Part shown: positions 24,156-33,325 of the stretch, piece after piece
Layout: each line of letters opens with the position of its first letter
Position numbering within the stretch: position 1 is the first letter of the stretch
Source of the DNA: Streptomyces atroolivaceus
GTDB lineage: Bacteria > Actinomycetota > Actinomycetes > Streptomycetales > Streptomycetaceae
Direction: 5' to 3'
DNA: 64,000 nt
NCBI RefSeq assembly: GCF_000717025.1
Contig: NZ_JNXG01000007.1
Coordinates: 1 to 64,000, forward strand
Position numbers and translations under genes: made by a program
The notes under the pieces: generated by a model
Seen by the model: only the letters and a program-made list of their open reading frames with translations
Told to the model about the DNA's origin: nothing
Databases searched by the model: none

Positions 24156-26192
24156 ATGCTTCCGATCAGCAGGCGGAGCCTGTTGCGCGGTGCGGCCGGC
24201 GTCGGCGCCCTCCCGTTCCTGGGCGCCGTGCCGGCCGTCGCCGCCACGCCCTCCGGAGACGCCCCGCCCCCTCACCGGGTCGCCGCGGGACCCTTCACGT
24301 ACGTCTACGACCCTTCCACCTCCGCGGGCCCGCGGTATCTCAACGATCACACGCTGATCAGGGCTCAGGGCCGCTGGCACCTGTTCGCCATCGTCGGGAA
24401 CAGTGCACCACGTGGCGAATCACCCGACAGCGAGGCGGAGATCTCCTTCGCCCACGCCTCCGCACCGAGCCCGCACGGACCGTGGACCAGCCACCCCGAC
24501 GCGCTCACCGTCGACCCGTCCTACTTCGGTGAGGCCCACCTGTGGGCGCCGCACGTCATCGAGGCGGGCGGCAGGTACTGGATGTTCTACGCCGCGGGAG
24601 GCGCGAGTGGCGCGGCGATCAACCTCGCCACGTCGACCGACCTGTTCACCTGGACCCGCGAACCGTCCGGCCCGCTGTTCCGGGGGCTCGCGGCGCGTGA
24701 CCCGATGGTGGTGCGGGTCGGTGGCGAGTGGGTCATGTACTACACGGAACTCTCCGGCCCGGGCGGCGGCCACCATGTCGTGGCCTACCGGCGTTCCGCG
24801 GATCTGCTGAACTGGGGCGAGCAGGGCGTCGCGTTCACCGACGCGAGCACGGACGCGACCGTCTCGGTCACCGAATCGCCGTACGTCCTCGGACGGGACG
24901 GCTGGTACTACCTGTTCATCGGTCCGCGCAACGGCTACGAGGGCACCGACGTCCTCGCGTCGCCGGACCCGTTCCACTTCGAGCTCTCCGGATGGGCGGG
25001 GCATGTGCCCGGTCACGCCGTGGAGGTGGTCCACGACGGGGAGGCCTGGTACGCGAGCGCCGCGGGCTGGTTCCGGAACGGGCTGTACGTGGCTCCCCTG
25101 TCATGGCGGGACACGCCACCTCCGTGGCAGAGCCCCGACAACCCGGTGGCCGGCCTCGACGTGGCCGGCCGCCTGACGGTGTTCGCGCTCGACGCCACCG
25201 ACCGCACGATGCTGCGGCGCGTCCAGCTCGACCCGGACACGGACAGCTGGTCGGAATGGGAGCCCTTCGGAGGGCCCGCCGGTGCGGTTCCCACGCTCGG
25301 ACGGGCCACCGACGGCAGGCTCGAGGTGTTCTCACTCGCCCCGGGCGGCGCCAGGCTGCACCACCGGGTGCAGCGGCCGGACGGCGGCTGGTACGACTGG
25401 GAGGAGTTCGGCGGTCCGGCCGGTGCCGCCCCCGCCATCGCCCGCGACGCCCACGGCCGGCTGGAGGCCTTCGCCCTGAGCCCCGGCGGCGCCTCCGTCG
25501 CGCGGCGGCGGCAGAGGGCTGCCGGTTCCCCGGTCTGGGACCCGTGGGAGCCCGGATTCGGCGGGCCGGCGGGCGCTCCACCGGTTGTCGCGGGGAACGC
25601 CGACGGCCGGCTCGAGGTGTTCGCCCTCACCCCCGGCGGCTCGGGCATCGAGCACCGCTGGCAGGAAGCCCCCGGCGGACCCTGGACCGCGTCGTGGCAC
25701 CGGTTCGGCACCGCGGCCGGAGCCGCGCCCCGGGTGGGCAGGGACGGCAGCGGCCGGCTCACCGTCGCCGCGATCGGACCGTCTGGCGTGGGAACCTTCG
25801 CCCGGCGGCAGGCCGTGCCGAGCGGCGGCTGGGACGAATGGCGGCCGCTCTTCGGCTGGAGCGCCACCGCCCCGGCGTTCGCCGTGAACTCCGACGGCCG
25901 GCTGGAGGCGTTCTCCCTGACGCCCGGCGGAGCCCGGCTCGGCCACCGCTGGCAGGTCGCTCCCGGCGGGGACGTGCATCCCGGCGGGGAGTTCGGGGAG
26001 CCCGGCATCCGGCTGGCCGCCTCGCCCACGGCGGCGCTCGACGCCGCCGGGCGGCTGCACGTCCTCGCCGTCACCGTCGCCGGCCGGATGCGCGCCCGCG
26101 TCCAGGCCCGGCCGAGCGGCGGGTGGCAGCCGTGGACGGCCTTCGGGGATCGCACGGTCGCGCCCCTCCTGTCGGGGAGCCCTGCTCTCTGA
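24156..26192 (+). CDS. Tat-exported GH43/GH32-like five-bladed propeller fused to a PLL-like propeller
   Basis: 678-aa protein with a twin-arginine signal (SRRSLLRGAAG...AVAA). Residues about 45-330 look like a five-bladed glycosidase propeller (GH43/GH32/GH130 type): repeated YLNDHTLIRAQGRWHLFAIVG, GEAHLWAPHVIEAGGRYWMFYAAGG, RDPMVVRVGGEWVMYYTE, VTESPYVLGRDGWYYLFIG. The conserved acidic residues in these blades (ND, EAHLWAP, RDP, ES) suggest carbohydrate hydrolase or binding activity. Residues about 345-678 contain seven more divergent blades (DGRLEVFSLAPGGARLHH). GAAGGAA SD before ATG 24156. Probably co-transcribed with the M23 gene. Confidence 0.82.
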   Translation: MLPISRRSLLRGAAGVGALPFLGAVPAVAATPSGDAPPPHRVAAGPFTYVYDPSTSAGPRYLNDHTLIRAQGRWHLFAIVGNSAPRGESPDSEAEISFAHASAPSPHGPWTSHPDALTVDPSYFGEAHLWAPHVIEAGGRYWMFYAAGGASGAAINLATSTDLFTWTREPSGPLFRGLAARDPMVVRVGGEWVMYYTELSGPGGGHHVVAYRRSADLLNWGEQGVAFTDASTDATVSVTESPYVLGRDGWYYLFIGPRNGYEGTDVLASPDPFHFELSGWAGHVPGHAVEVVHDGEAWYASAAGWFRNGLYVAPLSWRDTPPPWQSPDNPVAGLDVAGRLTVFALDATDRTMLRRVQLDPDTDSWSEWEPFGGPAGAVPTLGRATDGRLEVFSLAPGGARLHHRVQRPDGGWYDWEEFGGPAGAAPAIARDAHGRLEAFALSPGGASVARRRQRAAGSPVWDPWEPGFGGPAGAPPVVAGNADGRLEVFALTPGGSGIEHRWQEAPGGPWTASWHRFGTAAGAAPRVGRDGSGRLTVAAIGPSGVGTFARRQAVPSGGWDEWRPLFGWSATAPAFAVNSDGRLEAFSLTPGGARLGHRWQVAPGGDVHPGGEFGEPGIRLAASPTAALDAAGRLHVLAVTVAGRMRARVQARPSGGWQPWTAFGDRTVAPLLSGSPAL

Positions 26193-26439
26193 GCGGAGCG
26201 TGCGAATCCCGCCATCCGAACGGGTTCTCGGGGCCTCGTTCGCGCCGCCCCTCCCCCCGGGCCCGGGCTCCTGCCCCCTCCGCACGGTGACTTTGCCCAC
26301 TGTGCGCGGTCCGGAACGATGCATCCACGGCCCCGGGCGGCCGGTTCCGGCGATGTGGCCGAAGTACGCCGGTGAACTCCCCTGAGAGATGAGTATCGTT
26401 CCGCTGGTCCGGCAAGCGATGCGTGGATCGGGGGGAGCG

Positions 26440-27240
26440 GTGAGCGGCGTAGTCGTCCATCTGCCGCGGGGAAGCGGTGGCGCCGACGGCGGCGAACCGC
26501 ACGGTGACGCGGTGACGTTACGGCTGGGTCCCGGCGAGGTCGCGCGCTTCGGACGGGGCTCCATGGCGATCCCCGTCGAGCTGCGCCTCGCCGACCGGGC
26601 GATCTCCCGGCTCGCCGGGGAGATTCGTGTGACCGACGATCATTGGCAGTTGACGAATCACAGCACCACCCACAGCTATCTCGTGGAGAACCCGGAGGGA
26701 GCGGGCGAATACCTGAGGGTCCCGCCGCGGCGGGTGGGGGCGCCGATCCCGTTCGAGTTCTCGCGCGTCGTGCTGCCCACGCGCGGGGACGTCACGATCT
26801 CCTTCCAGGTGTTCGCTCCCGACCACCTCTATCTGGACCCGGACGCCATGGGTGTCCCCTGGGGGAACAGCACCGTCACCGCGTACTCCCTGAACGAGAC
26901 GGCGACGTACTTCCTCGTCCTGGTCGCGCTCTGCGAACCACGCCTGCGCGACCAGTCGCGCGTGGCGGTCCCCACCACACCCCAGATCGTCGAGCGGCTC
27001 AGGGAGCACCCCACCTGTGGCGCGCTGACCGCGCGGGCGGTCAGCTCGCACATCGACTACCTCGCCGAGGAGAAGCTGCGCATCGGCGGCCCGGACTCCC
27101 ACGAACCCGACCGCCGCAACGGCAAGCGGGAGGAGATCGTCGGGCTGGCACTGCGCTTCGGGCTCGTACGGGAAGAGCACCTCGTGCTGCTGCCGCCTCC
27201 GGCAGCGGCCGGCGGGCGGGAGCGGCAGGCGGCGCGATGA
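26440..27240 (+). CDS. FHA-like domain protein, partner of the adjacent kinase
   Basis: About 266-aa cytoplasmic protein with an N-terminal FHA-like fold: LRLGPGEVARFGRGS, ADRAISRLAGEIRV, WQLTNHSTTHSYLVENP. FHA domains bind phosphothreonine peptides. The C-terminal half (TPQIVERLREHP..SSHIDYLAEEKL) looks like a winged-helix-type region. The start is uncertain: GTG 26440 has GGGGGAG nearby, while ATG 26389 would add 17 residues with a weak SD. A TTA codon at 26518-26520 implies dependence on the bldA tRNA in Streptomyces. Its stop overlaps the kinase start (ATGA), so the two work together in all likelihood. Confidence 0.75.
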   Translation: MSGVVVHLPRGSGGADGGEPHGDAVTLRLGPGEVARFGRGSMAIPVELRLADRAISRLAGEIRVTDDHWQLTNHSTTHSYLVENPEGAGEYLRVPPRRVGAPIPFEFSRVVLPTRGDVTISFQVFAPDHLYLDPDAMGVPWGNSTVTAYSLNETATYFLVLVALCEPRLRDQSRVAVPTTPQIVERLREHPTCGALTARAVSSHIDYLAEEKLRIGGPDSHEPDRRNGKREEIVGLALRFGLVREEHLVLLPPPAAAGGRERQAAR

Positions 27241-28655
27241 GACCGCCGCACGGTGCGGGGGGCACCGCGGAACACGACCGGACGGACCTGCTGCCACCCG
27301 GCTACCAGGTCGGAGACTGGGTGGTGACCCACCGGATCGGTTCGGGGGGCTGGTCGACGGTGTACGCGGCGCGACCGGCAGACGGGCGCCCGGACGGAAC
27401 CGGCGGGACCGCCACGCCTCCGGGCCTCGCCGACGTCGCGCTCAAGATCATGCCGACCGCCGGACTCGCGCCGCGCCAGACGCGCAGGATCGTGGAATCC
27501 GCCCGTCGCGAGGTCGAACTCGGCCGCAGGGCCGGACATCCGCGGCTGATCGGCCTCCTGGAGTCGTTGGTTCTCTCCGCACCCGACCGCCCCTCACTGG
27601 AGGGCGCGATCGTGCTGGTCATGGAACGGGCCGCGGGCAGTCTGAGAGAACTGGTCGACGCGGGAGTACCGGAGGCCGATCGCGGCCGGCTGATAGCGGG
27701 CATCTGCGAAGGACTCGCCCATCTCCACCGGTCGGGCTGGGTCCACGCGGATCTCAAGCCGGAGAACGTCCTCTTGGGCAGGGACCACTCCGTGAAGCTC
27801 TCGGACTTCGGCCTCGCCACCGAGCTGACGGGGACCCACGGGTACGCGCCTCCCATGGGCACCCTGGACTACTTTCCGCCCGAGCGCTGGAGGGCGCCCC
27901 TCGGCGAACTCGGTGTGCGGGTCCGGCCGACCGCGGACATCTGGGCGCTGGGCATCGTCATCCACGAGGTGTTCGCGTCCGGCCGCTCTCCGTTCGCCGG
28001 GGCCACATCCGTGGCGCGCGGTGCCGCGGTGCAGGAGTACGGCGAAGGGCGTGCGCCGCTGCGCATGGACCACGCCGTGCCGCCGTTCTGGCGGGCGCTG
28101 GCCGCCGACTGTCTCGCCCCTACCCACGACGCCCGCGCCCCCCACACCGCCGAGAGCCTGCTCGCCCGCATCGCCGCCCACCAGGCGAGACCTCAGGCGG
28201 GGTCAGGACGGCTGGGCGGCCGGGCCCGAACCGCCGCCCTGGCCACCGCGCTCTGCGGGATCGCGGGCGCTGCCCTGTACTCGGACGCGGTACGGACGAC
28301 CTCGGCCGCATCACCGGGCCGTGAGGACGCCCCGACGCCCGGCACGATCCGGGTGTACAACGCCGAGCAGGACTGCCGGGAGCGGGTCGACCGGAACCCG
28401 CGGTGCAGTCTGGGCCTGGCGATCGATCCCATGCTTCCCTACACCGCGGAGAACGTCGTACCGACCAGGGTGTGGCACGGCGACGTTCTCACCGCCGACT
28501 GCCAGATGGCCGGCGGGGAGCCCATCATCGACGAGGAGGACCGGCGGTCCACCCGCTGGTTCCGCGTCCGCCTCCCGGCCGGCTCCGAGCCTCCCACTGC
28601 CTGGCTCCCCGCCGTACGCACCCGGGAACGATCGGCACTGCTGGACTGCCACTGA
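27237..28655 (+). CDS. Membrane Ser/Thr protein kinase (non-RD type)
   Basis: 472-aa kinase. The N-terminal catalytic domain (residues about 20-310) has the Gly-rich loop IGSGGWSTVY, the lysine in DVALKIM, HADLKPENVLL, SDFGLA and a GTLDYFPPER activation/P+1 segment. The usual HRD is HAD, so it lacks the regulatory Arg (non-RD) but keeps the catalytic Asp, Lys and Asn. One transmembrane helix follows (TAALATALCGIAGAALY), then a ~120-aa external domain with Cys (EQDCRERVDRNPRCSLG, TADCQMAGG, LLDCH). Coupled by a 4-nt overlap to the FHA-like gene, a probable substrate or adaptor. Confidence 0.86.
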   Translation: MRPPHGAGGTAEHDRTDLLPPGYQVGDWVVTHRIGSGGWSTVYAARPADGRPDGTGGTATPPGLADVALKIMPTAGLAPRQTRRIVESARREVELGRRAGHPRLIGLLESLVLSAPDRPSLEGAIVLVMERAAGSLRELVDAGVPEADRGRLIAGICEGLAHLHRSGWVHADLKPENVLLGRDHSVKLSDFGLATELTGTHGYAPPMGTLDYFPPERWRAPLGELGVRVRPTADIWALGIVIHEVFASGRSPFAGATSVARGAAVQEYGEGRAPLRMDHAVPPFWRALAADCLAPTHDARAPHTAESLLARIAAHQARPQAGSGRLGGRARTAALATALCGIAGAALYSDAVRTTSAASPGREDAPTPGTIRVYNAEQDCRERVDRNPRCSLGLAIDPMLPYTAENVVPTRVWHGDVLTADCQMAGGEPIIDEEDRRSTRWFRVRLPAGSEPPTAWLPAVRTRERSALLDCH

Positions 28656-28753
28656 GGTGACGGGTCCTGGATCTCCGTACTGCTGGTCCTGTTGCGGTGG
28701 CGAGTGACTCGCGGTGGTCGGCCGGATCGCGCTTCGGAGGGCGTGGCGGCACG

Positions 28754-29245
28754 CTACTTGCCCCGGACTCCGGCCAGGCAGGCGGCGAGTCTCGGCTTCT
28801 CGTTCTCGATGCGTTCCAGGATGGCTTCCGCCGTCTCCCTGCGCCGGGTTCCGAGCTCGCGGTAGACGAGCCAGAGACCGGTGCGCGCCGCTTCCCGGCA
28901 GCGGTCACCCAGGTCGGTGTTGCCGAGGGCGGCCTCGTTCTCGTCGGACTCACCCATGACGATCTGCTGGAGAAGTTCCAGGACCAGGTCCCGGGCGTCC
29001 GGCGACAGGTCACCGAGCAAGCCCGCCAGGAGCACGGAGACCGTCGGCAACGCGGCGCTGTGCAACTGACCCTGCACGACGACGACGTTTTCCAGGTCCC
29101 AGTAGGCCGCCATGGCCTCGTTCTCATCGGCGGCTGCGAGCAGGCTGCGCAGCGTCCCGGGAATCCCGCCGGACCGGTTGCCGAGCGTACGGAAATCCTC
29201 CCACCGTATGCGGGCGATCTCCACCTCGGCCAGCCGTATGCTCAC
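28754..29245 (-). CDS. Hypothetical helical-repeat protein (163 aa)
   Basis: Starting at GTG 29245 (GGGGGAG 7 nt upstream) the protein reads MSIRLAEVEIARIRWEDFRTLGNRSGG. It continues as helices resembling HEAT-type repeats (VLLAGLLGDLSPDARDLVLELLQQIVMGE, DRCREAARTGLWLVYRELG). No signal peptide or membrane span. I do not recognise a named family; helical-repeat proteins of this size often sit near kinases or polymorphic toxin systems. It is convergent with the kinase and divergent from the SpoIIE phosphatase. Confidence 0.7.
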   Translation of the reverse strand: MSIRLAEVEIARIRWEDFRTLGNRSGGIPGTLRSLLAAADENEAMAAYWDLENVVVVQGQLHSAALPTVSVLLAGLLGDLSPDARDLVLELLQQIVMGESDENEAALGNTDLGDRCREAARTGLWLVYRELGTRRRETAEAILERIENEKPRLAACLAGVRGK

Positions 29246-29622
29246 CGGACAACTCCCCCGCTCTCGCACACCAATCGGGCCGACCCCGCCTCCACCGTAC
29301 GGGTCGCCCGGCGGGACCTGGCACGGGCTACAACCGGGCCGGGCCGCGTATCCAGCCCCCTGCGGTGCCGGAACCCCCGCCACCGCCGCACACGGTTGTG
29401 CTCCCCCGCTTCGGGCTCGCTCCGTCCGGAAACCGCGGCGGCCGCAGCGAGGGCGGGCGAGACCGGCAGGCAGACAGGCGGGCAGGGAACGCGCGCTCGG
29501 CCGAGGGGAATACCGCTCAGGGGCTCTGCGGTGCAATAACATCTGCCCGGCACCGGGCTTGGCGTCGGCCCGGCTCCCACCCGGGACGGAACCCTGGACG
29601 CAGCGAGCAGCGAGGAGTCACC
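29246..29622. promoter_or_regulatory. Divergent promoter region upstream of the SpoIIE phosphatase
   Basis: 377 bp with no supported gene. GAGGAG at 29612-29617 is the SD of the phosphatase. The open frames here are GC-skew artefacts. Confidence 0.4.
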
Positions 29623-30939
29623 GTGACCGTACGCGGGCCTGACGAGGACGGTGGGCCGGCCCCCCGTACTCCTGGCACCGGAGGGGACGTGGGCAGTGCG
29701 ACAACTCTGGCGGAGACGCTGGCAGCGGCGGAAGCCGCGGCCCCCGTGGAGTCGCTCGACGTGGTCGCACGCATGCTCAAGGAGCGCCTCGGGGCCGCGT
29801 CGGTATCGTTCCTGATCACCGACTTCACCGGTGGCTCGGTCGTACGGCTGGGGGCCGCCGGCAGCGTCGAGACCGATGAGCCCGCCCGGCGCATCACGTT
29901 GCGCGGCACCCTTTACGACGACGTGATCCGCACCCAGCGGCCGAGCGTGGAGGACAGAGGCGACGGCTCGCTGGTGCGGATCGTCGCCCCGGTGACCAAC
30001 CGCGGGGACGCCATCGGGCTCCTGGAACTGTTCCTGTCCACGGCGCCTGACGCGGCGGCGATGCGGGAGATCGGCGAGACAGCACACGCCTTGGCGTACA
30101 TCGTCATCGCGAACAGGTCCTTCACCGACGTGTACCAGTGGGGCCGCCGCACGATCCCGCTGAGTCTCGCCGCGGAGATCCAGCACCGGCTGCTCCCGGC
30201 GTCGCTGACCTGCGAGGCGGCACAGTTCTCGGTGGCCGGAGCGCTCGAACCGGCCGACCACGTCGGGGGTGACACGTTCGATTACGTGATCGACCGGGAC
30301 ACCGTCCAGCTCTCCGTCACCGATGCCATGGGGCACGACGTCCGCGCCGCCCTGCTGGCCACCCTCCTGGTGGGCGCCCTGCGCCGGGCGCGAAGGACCG
30401 GTGCCGACCTCGCCGAGCAGGCCCGCCAGGCCGATCAGGCCGTGCGCGAGCACAGCAGCCGCGGCTACGTCACCGGCCAGCTCCTGCGTATCAGCCTGAT
30501 CGACGGCACGACCGAGTTCATCAACGCCGGGCACCCCTGGCCGCTACTGATGCGGGACGGACAGGTAGGGGAGATCACTCCGCGAATCGATATGCCGTTC
30601 GGCCTGGACGTCCCTCACAGCTACCGGGTCCAGTCGCTGGACCTGCGGCCGGGTGACAGGCTGGTGATGCTGACGGACGGCATGCTCGAGCGCAACGCCG
30701 GCAGCCTCGATCTGTCGGACCTGATCGTCAGCACACGCGCGCTGCATCCCCGTGAGACCGCCCGTGCCCTCATCGCGTCGGTCGTCGACGCCAACCGCGG
30801 TCACCTGCAGGACGACGCGACCGTCATGTGCCTGGACTGGCACGGCGTGGACCGCTCCCGGCGGAACGCCGACACCGGCGCCGACCTCGCCGACGCCTCG
30901 GCCACGTCGCGGACGGGACGGACCACTCCTGGGCGGTGA
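29623..30939 (+). CDS. SpoIIE-family PP2C phosphatase (RsbU-like), paralogue 1
   Basis: 438-aa protein phosphatase expected to dephosphorylate an anti-sigma-factor antagonist in a partner-switching pathway. Residues about 30-175 are a GAF-like sensor (VARMLKERLGAASVSFLITDF..., GDAIGLLELFLS). Residues about 190-410 form the SpoIIE domain with AAEIQHRLLPASL, the metal-binding Asp in VGGDTFDYV, VTDAMGHDVRAALLAT, MLTDGMLER and DDATVMCLDW. GTG 29623 is preceded by GAGGAG. The protein at 37874 is a clear paralogue with the same architecture. A 12-bp perfect hairpin follows the stop. Confidence 0.88.
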   Translation: MTVRGPDEDGGPAPRTPGTGGDVGSATTLAETLAAAEAAAPVESLDVVARMLKERLGAASVSFLITDFTGGSVVRLGAAGSVETDEPARRITLRGTLYDDVIRTQRPSVEDRGDGSLVRIVAPVTNRGDAIGLLELFLSTAPDAAAMREIGETAHALAYIVIANRSFTDVYQWGRRTIPLSLAAEIQHRLLPASLTCEAAQFSVAGALEPADHVGGDTFDYVIDRDTVQLSVTDAMGHDVRAALLATLLVGALRRARRTGADLAEQARQADQAVREHSSRGYVTGQLLRISLIDGTTEFINAGHPWPLLMRDGQVGEITPRIDMPFGLDVPHSYRVQSLDLRPGDRLVMLTDGMLERNAGSLDLSDLIVSTRALHPRETARALIASVVDANRGHLQDDATVMCLDWHGVDRSRRNADTGADLADASATSRTGRTTPGR

Positions 30940-30957
30940 TCCTGGAGGAGCAGCTCA

Positions 30958-30985
30958 GGGCCGCTCAGCAATGGCTGAGCGGCCC
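30958..30985. terminator. Bidirectional terminator between SpoIIE phosphatase and the cold-shock group
   Basis: GGGCCGCTCAGC (30958-30969), loop AATG, GCTGAGCGGCCC (30974-30985): perfect 12-bp stem with a 4-nt loop between convergent genes. Confidence 0.85.
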
Positions 30986-31055
30986 AGACCTTCGCACGCC
31001 CGGCACCTGGCCAGGCGTCTTCGTCCACGTGAGCGGCGGAGCCCACCGGGTGCGG

Positions 31056-31334
31056 TCACCGGACGCCGTGTGCGCGCCCCTCGGGCGGTGCGGCGAGTTC
31101 GGGGAAGGTACGGCAGGTGAAGCCGAGCCTGGCCATGGCCCGAAGGACTTCGCCGGCGCTGAAGTCACGTCGGTCCTGGCGTGTGATGACCTGGCCGACC
31201 TGCTTGACGGGATAGTGGCGGCGGCCGATGGTCACGGATTCGCCGGTGCCCGGTTCGGGCTTGACGCCCTTCATGGATTCCAGCACGCCGCTCTTGGTCA
31301 GATCGAACGGGAAGCGGGCGATGACGCAGCGCAT
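31056..31334 (-). CDS. Small conserved actinobacterial protein of the cold-shock gene group (92 aa)
   Basis: Starts MRCVIARFPFDLTKSGVLESMKGVKPEPGTGE and contains IGRRHYPVKQVGQVITRQDRRDFSAGEVLRAM. I recall near-identical small proteins in many Streptomyces next to cold-shock and DEAD-helicase genes, but no function is established that I know of. It is soluble, basic, with no transmembrane segment. GAGG lies 5-6 nt before ATG 31334. It is 47 nt downstream of the CBS gene on the same strand, so likely in the same unit. Confidence 0.82.
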   Translation of the reverse strand: MRCVIARFPFDLTKSGVLESMKGVKPEPGTGESVTIGRRHYPVKQVGQVITRQDRRDFSAGEVLRAMARLGFTCRTFPELAAPPEGRAHGVR

Positions 31335-31381
31335 GTGGCCTCACAGGGAGAAGGGGACGGTCCGACCAGGGGTGAGGCGGT

Positions 31382-31786
31382 TCAGCGGGAGAGGGCGGGA
31401 ACGCCCGGAGCAAGGTCTTGTGCACCGGCCACCGGCAGGGCACCGAGCGGCAGGCGGCGCAGCGGGTGCCCGGCTTCGGCCAGACCGGTCACGAGCGACG
31501 TGGGCGATCCGTGTCCGCCGAGAACGTCGCGCAGGCGGACCCGGTCCGTGTAGGCGGAGCTTTCCCGGACGGCCGCGAGTTCGGTCCGGGTGACCAGGCC
31601 GGTGCACCGGCCGTCCTGGTCGCAGACGGCCAGTCGGCCCGTGAGGGCGGCGGCCATGACTGCGAGCGCCACCTCCACACTCATGTCGTCGCAGACCTGC
31701 GGCCCGGCCGCGTCCATGGCCTCGGCCACCGGTCGGTGCACGGGGCCGGCGCCCGCCGGGCTGGGTTGGATGCGAACCAGCGTCAA
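31382..31786 (-). CDS. CBS-domain protein (134 aa), TTG start
   Basis: Short stand-alone CBS-pair-type protein: VAEAMDAAGPQVCDDMSVEVALAVMAAALTGRLAVCDQDGRCTGLVTRTELAAV is a complete first CBS motif; the second half (DRVRLRDVLGG...TGLAEAGHPLRRLPL) is degenerate. CBS domains bind adenine nucleotides and act as regulators. The apparent start is TTG at 31786 with AGGAG 7 nt upstream, rare but well placed. It is 45 nt downstream of the helicase gene on the same strand, probably co-expressed in the cold-shock response. Confidence 0.75.
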   Translation of the reverse strand: MTLVRIQPSPAGAGPVHRPVAEAMDAAGPQVCDDMSVEVALAVMAAALTGRLAVCDQDGRCTGLVTRTELAAVRESSAYTDRVRLRDVLGGHGSPTSLVTGLAEAGHPLRRLPLGALPVAGAQDLAPGVPALSR

Positions 31787-31831
31787 AAGGTGTCTCCTGC
31801 AGAAGTGGGCCGGATTCCTGATACGAACGTC

Positions 31832-33325
31832 CTAGGCTGCCGCACCGAAGCGGGACTCGCCTACCGCCGCGCGCCGGGCTGCCGGAGCGGGGCGGCGTCG
31901 GCCGCGGGAGGAGGCGTTGCGCTTGGGGCGTTCGGCCACCGGTGCGGTGATGACAACCGGGATGCCGGACGGGGCCTGGGCGCCGGTGATCCGGCTCAGG
32001 GCTTCGTCGCCCGAGTGGATCCGGGTGGTCTGCGGCCGGATCCCGGCGTCCGACATGAGACGGACGATGTCGCGGCGCTGGTTCGGTGTGACGAGGGTGA
32101 CGACACTGCCCGACTCGCCGGCGCGGGCGGTCCGGCCTCCGCGGTGGAGGTAGTCCTTGTGGTCGGTCGGCGGGTCGACGTTCACCACCAGGTCGAGGTT
32201 GTCGACGTGGATGCCGCGCGCCGCGACGTTGGTCGCCACCAGCACGCTGACGTGCCCCGTCTTGAACTGCGCGAGCGTGCGGGTGCGCTGCGGCTGCGAC
32301 TTGCCCCCGTGCAGCGCGGCGGCCCGGACACCGCTGTCGAGCAGGTGCTGGGTGAGTCGGTCGACGGCGTGCTTGGTGTCCAGGAACATGATCACGCGGC
32401 CGTCGCGGGCGGCGATCTCGGTCGCCGCGGTGTTCTTGTCGGCGCCGTGGACGTGCAGGACGTGGTGCTCCATCGTCGTGACGGCCCCGGCCGACGGGTC
32501 GACCGAGTGCACGACGGGGTCGGTCAGGTAGCGGCGTACCAGCAGGTCGACGTTACGGTCCAGGGTGGCGGAGAACAGCATCCTCTGCCCCTCCGGACGC
32601 ACTTGGTCGAGCAGCGCGGTGACCTGCGGCATGAAACCCATGTCAGCCATCTGGTCGGCCTCGTCCAGCACCGTGATGCCCACCTGGTTCAGCCGGCAGT
32701 CGCCACGTTCGATGAGATCTTTGAGCCGGCCCGGGGTCGCGACGACGACCTCGGCCCCGCCGCGCAGCGCTCCGGCCTGCCTGCCGATCGACATCCCGCC
32801 CACGACCGTGACGAGTCGAAGCCTGACGGAACGGGCGTACGGCGTCAGCGCGTCGGTCACCTGCTGCGCCAGCTCACGTGTCGGTACGAGGATCAGTCCC
32901 AGCGGCTGGCGTGGCTCGGCACGCTGTCCGGCGGTGCGTGCGAGGAGGGCCAGGCCGAAGGCAAGGGTCTTCCCGGAACCGGTACGCCCACGGCCCAGGA
33001 CGTCACGGCCCGCCAGAGAGTTCGGCAGCGTCGCACCCTGGATCGGGAACGGCACGGTCACTCCCTGCCTGCCCAGCTCGGCCAGCAACTGCTCGGGCAT
33101 CTCGAGGTCGGCGAAGCCATCGACGGCGGGCAGCGCGGGTGTGATCGTCGTGGGGAGCGCGAACTCACCTTGCACCGCGGCGGCTCGGCGGCCGTAACCG
33201 CCGGAGCGGGCCGGCCCGGCGGAACGGCGCGGCGCCTGCGAGCCGTATCGGCTTCCTCCCCTGCCGGTGTCGGCAGTGCCGTTACTGCTGCGGGCGGAGC
33301 GGTCGTGCGTACGTGTGCGGTTCAT
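31832..33325 (-). CDS. DEAD-box RNA helicase (cold-shock type)
   Basis: 497-aa ATP-dependent RNA helicase that unwinds structured RNA, typically induced at low temperature. All core motifs are present: Q-motif region PFPIQGATLPNSLAGRD, motif I GRTGSGKT, Ia PTRELAQQV, II DEAD, III SAT, IV IMFLDTKHAV, V ATNVAARGI and VI HRGGRTARAG. The N-terminal ~50 residues are Arg/Gly/Ser-rich and the C-terminus is basic, both common RNA-binding tails. Start ATG 33325 (MNRTRTHDRS) has AAGGAAGG 6 nt upstream; an in-frame ATG at 33349 lacks one. The AT-rich stretch upstream may contain a separate promoter. Confidence 0.93.
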   Translation of the reverse strand: MNRTRTHDRSARSSNGTADTGRGGSRYGSQAPRRSAGPARSGGYGRRAAAVQGEFALPTTITPALPAVDGFADLEMPEQLLAELGRQGVTVPFPIQGATLPNSLAGRDVLGRGRTGSGKTLAFGLALLARTAGQRAEPRQPLGLILVPTRELAQQVTDALTPYARSVRLRLVTVVGGMSIGRQAGALRGGAEVVVATPGRLKDLIERGDCRLNQVGITVLDEADQMADMGFMPQVTALLDQVRPEGQRMLFSATLDRNVDLLVRRYLTDPVVHSVDPSAGAVTTMEHHVLHVHGADKNTAATEIAARDGRVIMFLDTKHAVDRLTQHLLDSGVRAAALHGGKSQPQRTRTLAQFKTGHVSVLVATNVAARGIHVDNLDLVVNVDPPTDHKDYLHRGGRTARAGESGSVVTLVTPNQRRDIVRLMSDAGIRPQTTRIHSGDEALSRITGAQAPSGIPVVITAPVAERPKRNASSRGRRRPAPAARRAAVGESRFGAAA

